From Gamarada debralockiae (taxonomy: Eukaryota > Ascomycota > Leotiomycetes > Helotiales > Hyphodiscaceae), in assembly GCA_002803225.1 (NCBI GenBank), contig NXFV01001910.1:1-64000 (forward strand): a stretch of DNA of 64,000 nucleotides, given 5' to 3'. This document shows, in pieces, positions 54,636 to 64,000 of the stretch. The notes under the pieces are model-generated. The model saw nothing but the letters and a program-made list of their open reading frames with translations. It was not told the origin of the DNA and ran no database searches. The translations under genes and the position numbers were made by a program. Every line of letters begins with the position of its first letter. Positions within the stretch are counted from its first letter, which is position 1.

Positions 54636-55619
54636 ATGGCTCAAGAGTTCAAGCAAGACTGGGACAGAGGAGATAAATCAGCCCTAGTCTCCATTGGCAC
54701 TCACAAGCTGTTCCTTGGCATCTCAGGCCCTAACCGCGAGCCAAATGAGCCTATAGTGGTACTTATGCAAGGGCTCGGAAGTACCATTGACGAATGGGTA
54801 GCAGTACGACCGCTTGTGACGCCGTTTGCAAGATTCCTATGGTACGACCGATCTGGCATGGGGAAGAGTGAAAGTTACCCGGAAGCTGTAGAGGCTATAA
54901 GCGCCGTCTCTGTAGCCAATGAGCTCGATACTCTTCTGAAAAGCGCCAATATCGCTCCTCCATACATCGTGGTTTGCCATTCCTGGGGGGGCATTACATC
55001 TAGAGAGTTCTTGCACCTCCGCACAACAGACATTGTAGGCATGGTCTTTGTTGATGCCAATCAAGAGAAGACATACGTAAACCCCTCCAAATGTCCCTAC
55101 CCGTACCTCGCAGCCGTGCAAGGCAAGGTCAACTATCTCGAAGCCACAGGTATCAAAACAGACCATGTACTTTCGTTGTCCGAATTCGATACGATTTTGC
55201 GGGAACAGGAATTGCCTCGTCATCAAGCAACAGAAGAGGCCGAACAGGCTGGATTCCGCGGCGATATTCCAATTCTAGCTGCAAAGAAACAGATTGAAAA
55301 CCACTCCCTTGGAAACAGGCCCATTAGTGTCATTCATGCCAATACCGCACGCGATTTTCAAAGGGTCTATGATGCTGGTGTGGCTATGGGCAACGGATCC
55401 GACGAGGAGCGTGTTTCGTACCGGGAATTCATTGCACACTGGGTGGAAAATGGTAGCACGCGCGCTAAAGAGATATTGGGGCTTTCAAGTGATTCAAGTC
55501 TTCACAGGTATGGAGAGACAATTAAGAGCGGCCATAATGTACAGTTGCTAGAACCAGAATTGATCGCCAAAGAGATAGAATGGGTGTGGAATCATGCGGT
55601 TAAACATATTAAGCATTAG
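54636..55619 (+). CDS. Alpha/beta hydrolase
   Basis: Intronless 327-residue alpha/beta-hydrolase-1 fold protein. After strand IVVLMQGLGSTIDEW (oxyanion region, with Gly-Leu-Gly in place of HG) comes FLWYDRSGMGKS. The nucleophile elbow is VVCHSWGG with Ser116 (Cys-His-Ser-Trp-Gly, lacking the usual first Gly). The C-terminal His is probably in GHNVQLLEPELI (SGHNVQ). Substrate unknown; no signal peptide, so likely cytosolic. The frame is intact although its neighbours on both sides are decayed, and the 3' flank is very AT-rich. It is divergent from the deacetylase pseudogene with under 100 bp between them. Confidence 0.85.
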   Translation: MAQEFKQDWDRGDKSALVSIGTHKLFLGISGPNREPNEPIVVLMQGLGSTIDEWVAVRPLVTPFARFLWYDRSGMGKSESYPEAVEAISAVSVANELDTLLKSANIAPPYIVVCHSWGGITSREFLHLRTTDIVGMVFVDANQEKTYVNPSKCPYPYLAAVQGKVNYLEATGIKTDHVLSLSEFDTILREQELPRHQATEEAEQAGFRGDIPILAAKKQIENHSLGNRPISVIHANTARDFQRVYDAGVAMGNGSDEERVSYREFIAHWVENGSTRAKEILGLSSDSSLHRYGETIKSGHNVQLLEPELIAKEIEWVWNHAVKHIKH

Positions 55620-55748
55620 CTTTAATACCTAAGTACCTAAGAGTGTCCTCGAGTCTTATATTAGTCTAGATCAAGCTATTACTAGTATCAACCTTAACAA
55701 TATAAATTTACTAGTAACAATCTCTAAGATACTATAATAGAGTTAAAA

Positions 55749-55945
55749 TTACAAAAATGGTTCCCTGCTAACAGCCATGAGTTTCGAGTTGCGTTCACTG
55801 CTAACAGCGATGAATTTCGAGTCTGGGGAAAAGGCTGCGTTCCAATTCGCGCCACCTGAAGGCCCCAGGCGACGGATCAGCTCGCCATCCTTGGCGTTGT
55901 AGACGTAAACATATTGATCCCAAGCCGAAGAGGCGATAAGAGAGC
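55749..55945 (-). pseudogene. WD40-repeat gene fragment
   Basis: About 65 codons reading SSLIASSAWDQYVYVYNAKD, GELIRRLGPSGG and NWNAAFSPDSKFIAVSS, two blades of a WD40 propeller. No start, stop or neighbouring blades. A 33-bp stretch at its end is tandemly duplicated (SKFIAVSSERN, SKLMAVSRE). It follows in the same frame directly after the transposase fragment, suggesting a fusion by rearrangement. Confidence 0.6.
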
Positions 55946-56472
55946 TTTTCATGTCGTTTCCAGTCTATTGCTCTCACTCTTCGTGATTTGAGAGCTGGGT
56001 GACGCTTCTGAAAGCCCTGAGCCTAGTTTTTGCCTGGAGGCTTGGGCGCTGTATGTGTCGTAGAACGCCGGCGTGCGATACTAAAGGCGAGGGAAGATAG
56101 ACACTTGATTCGCACAGGATTCCCGAGGTCAGCCATTAGATTCAAATACTTTTCAAGGGCTTTCTCCTCCGATGGAGTGAGATATTGTTGGCCTTGGGCC
56201 TTCTGTTCTTTCGATGGCCGCCCATGATTACGATAATAAAGGGTAGTTAAAGGGACTCCACTGCGTTTTGATCTGGCATCATATGTTCCAGGCTCTCCTG
56301 GCAGGGGGACCTCTGCAAGGGCTTTACTGGCGCGGTCGCTCATAAAGCATAATCTCTGTAACTTATCTTCGAGAGAGAGGATGGGGATTGGAATTTGTGG
56401 CATCTCCGCAGAACCTGACACGTATGGCTGCTTGTGGAAACTTCTAGAAGAACGCCACACTGCGCCACACAT
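55946..56472 (-). mobile_element. pogo/Fot1-type transposase N-terminal fragment
   Basis: The open part (56472-56023, 149 codons) contains a helix-turn-helix segment and the CENP-B/Tc5-type DNA-binding block: LTPSEEKALEKYLNLMADLG, NPVRIKCLSSLAFSIARRRS and TAPKPPGKN. A TAG then stands where related transposases have Trp, after which FQKRHPALKSRRVRAIDWKRHEK continues in the same frame and breaks off at the WD40 fragment. The DDE catalytic domain is missing. TGG to TAG fits a RIP-type G-to-A change. Not functional. Confidence 0.75.
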
Positions 56473-58643
56473 TCACGTGACAGCTAAAAAATGTTTAGTA
56501 AAATACGATTGGCGTGGTCGTGAATACAAGGGCGATAAATCCTTCCTCGCTTATTAGGATGCTTGGCTTTCGTACCTCCCACCTTTGTCCGGATAAATCC
56601 GGCAGGCAGATTTCATTATACTTTTGTGTTTTTAAAATTTAGAGTTATATTTGAACTTAATAGAAGCTCTATATTATTGGCCCGAATTCCAGGGACAGAT
56701 CAATAATTATAATAAAACAGGGGGTAATAGCTATAGCAGCTTTTGATGCTCTTAATAAGAAGATCGACAGCGTAGCCATATTATAATATTTTCCTAATAG
56801 CAAGTCAGGCTCTTATAAAGAAATAGCTAAAGAATAATAGAAAACTGATTATAGCTTTTATATTTATATGGTGGGGATTTAAGAACCTAAAACTATAAAG
56901 TCTTTCGGGCACGTAGGGTTTTCCGGCACGCAGGGATAGACGTTACTCCTTTCACATTTTATGCAACATTTGTGAAAGCTGGTCCGAATTGAGCACATCA
57001 CGTGCTGAGCGGGCTTTGTCCGCAGACGCCACAATCCTGGCAGTTTCAAATGTTGACCATACAGATGGTTCTGCAATGCTGTGGAACCATCACGAATGTC
57101 GGATGAGGTCATCGATAACAAATCGAGGATCAAGATATCAAAAACTTGGAGGCCAAAATTAATTCGAGTGCTGCTACGTCGTAGATCCAGGGTCTTCCTC
57201 AGGTCTTCCTCAGGGTCTTCCTCAGGGTCTTCCTCAGGGTCTCGAGGTGATCAGGGTCTTTTGAAGTATGTATTGGTCCCCTTCCTGATTTTAAGTTTTC
57301 GCAAAAGCACCTCGTGGAGTTCCCGAGTGACCGAGTCAGATATATCTCCTGGCGTGAAATATACGCTGGATAGATGATTTATTCTCTTTCTTTTAGCTGC
57401 TGCTCGGGCTGAAGAGCCATGAATACATTTCCGCGAAGTGGCAGTGGGAAATTTTATTATAAAATTTTTTTTTTTTTTTTTTTTTTTGCCACTGCAAGCC
57501 ACACAGGGTTCCTGCCCAGGCAAATGGTAGGGTACATAAACTGAGGGATGCAGCATCGCGCCTCAGAGCCATGCAAGCCACCTACTGGCTCTTGAAAACG
57601 TATCCGCTGTGGTAGGCCGCCATAGACGCCAAATTCCCGATTCTAGCAAAGACTTGGCAATCAAACAAGAATTGAAAAGATTGAAAAGTGTAAAAAAGAT
57701 AGCCCGAGACATTTCTGAAGTCTTCACTCATCAAAAGTAGCGCTTTGGCTGCCTGTGCTGTTGAGCGGAGGAGCTGTCCGTAAGAGCATTGACAGCTGAT
57801 TGCCTGAAGGACGATATCACGATACGAAACACAAAATCCCATCGTCTGGGAGCGCTACCCTAGTAGATTCCCATCTTGACTAAACGGATTCGCAGATCAT
57901 CAGTGACCATTCCATTTTCAATGCCGGGATGAGTACCTAAGGTGTCCGAATTCTTCGAAGGGTGTTTGGCTACTACGCTACAGTAGCGGACAGAATTGCT
58001 TAGCTACAACCAGCTCTTTGACAGAAGTACCGAGCTCCGTAAAAGCACATGTTAAGCCTTGAAAGGTGGCAAAATAACAAAAGTAAATAATAATATATCC
58101 CGGGGTTTTGCAGCCAAAAAAACAGCAGCTTCAATTCCACAAATCTGGATGGAAATTCGACTAGGATTGCCATGGAATTCTTATTTATTAACCCCGTCCC
58201 TTTCCTTTCTTTTTCTAGCACTTTTTGCCACAGCCGAGATTTGCGAACTTCACCTCAATTCACTAGATTGCTTCAATACGTTCTGTTCATAATACCTGGA
58301 AAGAACACAATTCCGCATCGTTAAACTTTAATCACCTCAGCGCTCTCTTCATACTACGTTTGCACGTTCAGAGGTATCCCCTGCGACGACACGCATGATC
58401 TCTTAAGAAGCAACAACACAGAATTTTGCTCGATATTGTACATAAAGTATACACGTCCATCCAGAAACCCTTCGAAACTGAATTCACTCTTGATGTATCT
58501 GCCGTGCGACACATCGAATACTTGAGGATCGCAGCCCATCGACCTCCTCCTCGAGGCATCATCTTGTAGAGGGCGTGGCTCGGCGCGCCCGAGGGACGCT
58601 TCCGTATTGCGGAAGGTTCAGCTGGACCCTCTAACTTCCCAAA
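56473..58643. other. AT-rich relic-bearing intergenic region
   Basis: 2.17 kb without an intact gene. 56600-56880 is very AT-rich; on the plus strand a piece reading AAFDALNKKIDSVAIL then YFPNSKSGSYKEIAKE, interrupted by TAA, may be another RIP-mutated transposase N-terminus (weak). 57190-57260 is a minisatellite and 57465-57487 a T-run, flanked by GCAGTGG and CCACTGC as an inverted pair. 57600-58640 shows nothing I can support apart from the 5' flank of the phytochrome gene. Confidence 0.5.
57190..57260 (+). repeat. Minisatellite, about 15-bp unit
   Basis: About five imperfect tandem copies of GGTCTTCCTCAGG-type units. Confidence 0.85.
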
Positions 58644-61600
58644 ATGCCGCCTGGGACGAACATTCAAGATGGTGGTGAAATAACGAAAGGTCCCGAATCG
58701 CTCACCCTCGAGATACCCTCACAGCAGCAAGACATATCAAAGCCAACTGAGTCACATGTATCTCCTCTGAAAATCGGCCAATGCCCACAGCTACGACAAT
58801 CAGCTCTCCCAAGCGATTCAGAACCCCTGGCCCAGAATGGCCATTCGTCCTGGAGCGCGAGTTCGAATAACCAGTTGGGTAGCCCAGGATCGCACAGTGA
58901 TCGCGTCTTCCCTATCAGAAGTGTGGTCAGTGTGAATTCCTCTCAAACCCCATACATCCTACCAGGTCGAAACTCAAGCGACTCCCATAACTACTTCCCG
59001 TCTGGCGTTACAGCGGGCGAATCTCGTCCACAACAAGGCCAACCATATGAGTCGGATGGCAGACCAATACCTCGAACACGCAAGCAACAACAAGAACCCC
59101 AGCCATTGGATCGGTGGAGGACAGACCGAAAGGCTTCTATATCCACAACTTTCAGCGATGATAGATATGGATATGGGGCTCGGACGCAGCTCTTCAGCGA
59201 CGCTGACTCTGAAAATTCCAATACGAGGGCGGATAGTGCGAGTTACAATGGCACTGACAAGTCAGGCTCTATAGGGAGACGTACCCCAGCAGATCAGGAG
59301 AGTATTGGAGGTCTTGTTACAGCCAGATTCAAGCACATTGTCACAGCCGAGGGACACGCCGTCATCACAGGGCGAGACGGGGAAACCTTACAACGATGCG
59401 AAGATGAGCCAATTCGCGTTCCAGGAGCTGTACAGAGCTTTGGGCTTCTTGTTGCCTTGGAGGAGAAAGATGGAGGAGAGTTGATGGTCCGAGTAGTCAG
59501 CGAGAATGCCTATCGCATGATCGGTTACACCCCCCAGGAGCTCTTTAAACTCAACAGCTTTCTTGATATTCTATCTGAGGAACAGCAAGATAATCTGCTT
59601 GATCACATCGATTTCATTCGGGATGAAGAAGCCGACCCTGCATCCAACGGGCCCGAAGTTTTCACGATTTCTATCCGCTCTCCTGCCAAGAAGTCTTCCA
59701 GAAGAAGTCAGAAGCTGTGGTGTGCAATGCATATCAACTCTTCTCATCCGGATTTCATCATCTGCGAATTCGAGTTAGATAATGACAAAATTTATCCTCT
59801 TGTTCCCAATGCAGAAGAGACACAAGAACCACCGGAAGACACCTTACACAGCAATCCTACCGAGGAGGAATACGCCGAAAGCACGGTTAACACAAGCAAA
59901 CCACTTCGGGTACTCAGAAGTCCAAGGAAGCGGAACGGCGAGGCTGCCGCGATGGAGGTCTTCAACATCATGTCCCAAGTTCAGGAGCAATTGGCGTCCG
60001 CACCAAACCTCGACACATTCTTGAAAATTTTAGTGGGCGTGGTCAAAGAACTGACCGGATTTCATCGAGTTATGATCTACCAATTCGATAGCAACTTCAA
60101 TGGACGGGTGGTTACCGAGTTAGTTGATGTGAGTCTAATTCCATATTCTTTCTTGCACGAGGCGGCCTTGAGAGGAAGTTAGAAACTTGGTCTACTGGAT
60201 GCAAATTGTCTAACTCGTTGAGGCGGCTTTTGCTATTTCCAGCCTTTCAAAAATGCACGAGACTAGTCCTCTCGCCATCGCTCAAGCACTCTGTACCAGG
60301 GCATCGAGTTGAGGTTGCCGGCTGGTAAACCTGAGACGTATTCTCTAGCACTGAGGAGTGTCTCTAGTTTCTCAATTTTTACGAGATGTGCAATGAATTT
60401 ATATGAGCAAGTTTGCCATAATTCTTGTAATACATACAATGCTCTAACCATTCGTATTTGATGCTGACATTATCTAGCCTCAAGTTGCTAAAGACCTCTA
60501 CAAGGGACTCAATTTTCCTGCATCTGACATTCCAAAGCAAGCAAGAGATTTGTACAAAATCAACAAAGTGCGACTCCTATATGATCGAGATCTTGAAACC
60601 TCTCGGCTTGTGTGCAGAAGCGTAGAGGATCTCGAACACCCTCTCGACCTCTCTTACAGTTATTTGAGAGCCATGTCACCCATTCACATCAAATATCTGG
60701 CGAATATGGGGGTCCGATCCAGCATGAGTATTTCTATCAATGCGTTCAATGAGCTCTGGGGGTTGATTGCTTGCCATTCCTACGGATCCAAAGGCATGCG
60801 AGTGGCATTCCCAATCAGAAAGATGTGCCGCCTCATTGGCGATACGGCGTCGAGGAATATTGAGAGGCTGTCATATGCGTCACGACTTCAAGCACGGAAA
60901 CTCATCAACACCGTTCCAACGGAAGCGAATCCATCGGGTTACATCATCGCTTCTTCAGATGACTTTTTGAAGCTCTTTGACGCTGATTTCGGACTTCTTT
61001 CGATACGCGGCGAGACCAAGATCTTGGGCCAACTGGAACAATCACAGGAAGCACTAGCTATGCTGGAGTACTTGAGATTGCGGAAGATTACCTCCGTAAT
61101 CACGTCTCAAGATATCAAGGAGGATTTCCCGGACCTTCGCTACCCTCCGGGCTTTTCAGTCATTGCAGGCATGCTTCTAGTGCCACTAAGTGTAGGAGGT
61201 AACGATTTCATAGTCTTTTTCAGAAGAGATGTTGTCAAGGAAGTAAAGGTACGTCAATCTCCAGTCACGCAATTGGGACGTATCTTGGGAGAAGGTATTC
61301 TGATGTATTCATAGTGGGCTGGCAATCCGTACGAAAAATTCGTCAAAGAAGGCGCTGAAGGCTATCTGGAACCGAGGAAAAGCTTCAAGAGCTGGAGTGA
61401 AACTGTTGTAGGAAAGTGCCGGGACTGGACTGAGGAGCAGGTGGAGACCGCCGCTGATTTATGTCTTGTTTACGGGAAATTCATTGAGGTGCGTAAAGAC
61501 AACTTGAGCTTCCATGCACTGCTGACGTTGATTATTACTAGGTCTGGAGGCAAAAAGAAGCTGCTCCGCAGAGCAGCCAACTCACTCGACTTTTGTTGGC

Positions 61601-63701
61601 GAACTCCGCCCACGAAGTTCGAACTCCTCTCAATGCCATCATCAACTACCTCGAGATTGCTCTCGAAGGAGCACTTGATCAAGAGACGAGGGACAATTTG
61701 GCAAAATCTCACTCGGCATCGAAATCATTAATATATGTCATCAACGATCTCCTCGATCTAACGAAAACCGAAGAAGGCCAAGATCTAATAAAGAACGAGA
61801 TCTTCGACCTGCCAGCGACAATTCGGGAGGCAACTGACTCATTCAAGGGTGACGCGAAACGAAAAGGGCTCGAGTACGAGATTATTGAACATCCTGGCCT
61901 CCCACAATTCGTTCATGGTGATCAACAAAGAGTACGACAAGCTGTGGTCAATATCACCGCGAATGCAATGCAGCACACGACCAGTGGTTGGGTCCACGTT
62001 GAATTATTGCTTCAAGAAATCTTGGATAACAGAGCTAACATTGAAATTGTTGTCCAAGATTCTGGTGCCGGAATGTCGAACGAAAAACTTGACGCTCTTT
62101 TCCGAGATCTGGAACAAGTCACCTCGGACATGGATGGCACGTTTGGTGGAACAGAGGAAGCTAAGAAGCGATTGACGGAAGGAAACATGCAGCGTACTCT
62201 GGGCCTCGGTCTTGCCATGGTAGCCAGAATTGTTCAGAATATGGATGGTCAATTACGTCTGAAATCCGAAGAGGGAAAAGGCTCTCGATTCGTCATCCAA
62301 TTGCCATTTGTCCTTCCCGATGATGATTCCCAACTTTCTGGGAATGAGGAAAAGTCGGCGATCATGACACTCCCTTCCACTTCTCCGTCAGAGGCAACGC
62401 CACCACCGCCTCAGTCCGATGGGGAGATAATGTTGATCGACAAGGTCAGTTCTATGAAGTCTGAGGGCGTCATTCGCAAACGCAGTATCGAAGAGATCGC
62501 CAGTCTGCATAGCTTTAGGAGCGGCTCTAGCAACAAGAGTAACAAGAGTAACAAGAGCGATGTCGACAGGCTGATCGACGCGATATCTGGTCCATTGGCC
62601 GTTGGAGAACCTGAGGACGTGGAAAGGACTGTGCAGAGATCCCACAGCAAGGGTAGTGGGCATAGTCGGAAAAGTGCAGACAGTCATAGAAACGCTCCTT
62701 CTATGCGGTCCTCTAACTCTATGACTACCTACGACAGACAAGGCCAATTCAGAAGATCGAAGTCTTACGGTGCACCAGAGAATCTCCGTTCTCCTTTGGA
62801 AGGACCTCCAGGAACAGAGTTCGTAACGGACAATAAGACGTTAATGAAGACCAAAAGGGTGCCAGATGAATTTGCGGAGAATCTGGTTCAGACGCCGGCG
62901 GAAAAGGTACCTCCTCACATTGCCTCCCGGGTCCTATTTGATATCCATAAAGATGACCCAAGTCCCCCGCCACAGCAAGATGCGGAGCACCTTCAAATCT
63001 TGGTCGCAGAGGATGATCCGGTCAACAGCCGTATCATCAAAAAGAGACTTGAGAAGAGCGGCCATGAAGTTTATCTCACAGTCAATGGCGAAGAGTGCTC
63101 GAGCGCCTATGGAGAGAAGACAGCGTTCTTCGATGTGGTACTCATGGATATGCAAATGCCAATCGTTGACGGGCTTACATCGACAAAGATGATAAGATCA
63201 TTTGAGAAGTCACACTCTCAGTTCGACCTTTCTCCTCGAGCAGCCGTGAATGGCCGAGTGCCAATCTTCGCGGTCTCAGCCTCGCTTGTCGAGCGTGAGC
63301 GTCAGACCTACATCAACGCAGGCTTCGACGGATGGATCCTGAAACCAATCGACTTCAAGCGCTTGAATACGCTTCTGGCAGGCATAGTGGAAGACGAGAC
63401 CCGAAACTCCTGCCTGTACAAAACTGGTGGGTGGGAACGAGGAGGGTGGTTCTGCAGAAAATATCCATCACTTTTCGATGCAAAAACGAGTCCTTCGGAC
63501 AAAACACTAGTTCAAAATCCTCCGCGGCCCGGCATGAAGCAACTGCAGCGTGATATGGATTCTCTACACAGCAGCGAGTCCGGCTCGATTACACCCACGA
63601 GTAAAGAGCCTCGAAAGGCCTTTATTGATAATGAAGGCCAGGGGTCTACGAAAGGAGCCGAAGGAACCGAAACGACCGAAACGGTAGATGGGTATGTTTA
63701 G
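58644..63701 (+). CDS. Fungal phytochrome hybrid histidine kinase
   Basis: Red/far-red photoreceptor of the FphA type. Exons 58644-60128, 60478-61248, 61315-61488 and 61542-63701 give 1529 residues. After a 200-residue disordered N-terminus comes the PAS domain with the expected bilin-attachment Cys252 (RCEDEPIRVPGAVQSFG). The GAF domain follows with FPASDIPKQARDLY and SPIHIKYLANMGV (His565), then the PHY domain with SYGSKGMRVAFPIR in its link and WAGNPYEKF across intron 2. HisKA has AHEVRTPLNAI (His834); the ATPase has an N box (VVNITANAMQHT), DSGAG and GLGLAMV. A Ser-rich linker leads to a receiver domain with EDDP, phospho-acceptor Asp1346 (LMDMQMP) and Lys1411 (LKPID). All motifs are intact. 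Intron 1 is 349 bp, far longer than the others in the window. Confidence 0.95.
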
Positions 63702-64000
63702 GATGCTACCGATCAGCCAGAAGCTTGAAGATTCGTCTTGAGAGAGATACTTTATTGAATGAAGTGATAATTCACGACGGGGCGATTTTGGAAAAGGAAA
63801 AAGGGTTGCACGTACATATTACGGGGCCGGGCTTGGCCAGGATACCCTTTTGCGAAACATTGGATGGAGCGGGGGTTTTTTGGACGGCGTATATTGGCAA
63901 AATACGACTGATGAGCATGAGACACGTCTCTATGCCTTCACAATGAGCATATGGAACCCCAATAAAGATGTATCAGGATCCTATGGCGTCTTTTGTGTAT
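63702..64000. other. 3' flank of the phytochrome gene
   Basis: 299 bp to the window edge. AT-rich with an AATAAA at about 63960, a possible polyadenylation signal. No gene seen. Confidence 0.5.

Noticed and set aside
57190..57260. Tandem repeat considered as a CRISPR array
   Set aside because: Units are contiguous without spacers and the genome is eukaryotic; it is a minisatellite.

Overview
The window is nuclear DNA from a filamentous ascomycete (Pezizomycotina). Short spliceosomal introns, mostly about 50-80 bp, sit in nearly every gene. The gene content also fits: Zn2Cys6 regulator, 2EXR proteins, a fungal phytochrome histidine kinase, KAR5, MET10, FMP52 and pogo/Tc1 transposon relics. 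A Leotiomycetes relative is my guess from the feel of the uncharacterised families; the sequence alone does not prove it.

Layout. 1-4.8 kb: a possible small catabolic cluster of an MFS transporter (cut by the window edge), a divergent NAD-dependent sugar-acid dehydrogenase/epimerase and a Zn2Cys6 regulator. 5-11 kb: a small mitochondrial-type protein, FMP52 and the sulfite reductase alpha subunit MET10. 11.4-28 kb: the most unusual part, a tandem segmental duplication (about 9.0 kb and 7.0 kb units) carrying four paralogous genes (called A1, B1, A2, B2 here) that I cannot assign to any described family. Each has an N-terminal C-x(9-10)-C...C-x3-H module, a coiled coil, a long Pro/Ser/Thr-rich region with TP/SP motifs and a C-terminal Cys cluster. 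Each also carries a nearly identical 16-bp element about 0.55-0.62 kb upstream. Copy 1 holds a Tc1/mariner relic and B1 has a decayed first exon; copy 2 begins with a truncated 2EXR gene.

28.8-52.6 kb: mostly conserved housekeeping genes: a SNF2 ATPase, an Rsm1/ZC3HC1-type C3HC zinc finger, the 3'(2'),5'-bisphosphate nucleotidase MET22/HAL2, mitochondrial ribosomal protein uL6m, the karyogamy protein KAR5, a 1022-residue coiled-coil protein, a possible PAN-domain membrane protein, a six-exon Ala/Pro/Glu-rich protein, the PP2A activator RRD1 (with a GC-AG intron) and an AT-hook/SANT-like protein.

52.6-58.6 kb: a decayed, transposon-bearing stretch with a multiply broken polysaccharide deacetylase, an intact alpha/beta hydrolase, a pogo-type transposase fragment joined to a WD40 fragment, AT-rich RIP-like DNA and a minisatellite. 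58.6-63.7 kb: a complete phytochrome hybrid histidine kinase.

Functional links are modest. MET10 and MET22 both act in sulfate assimilation but lie 24 kb apart and are not a cluster. The first three genes could form one catabolic unit. Exon boundaries were inferred from reading-frame continuity and GT/GC-AG signals, without transcripts.
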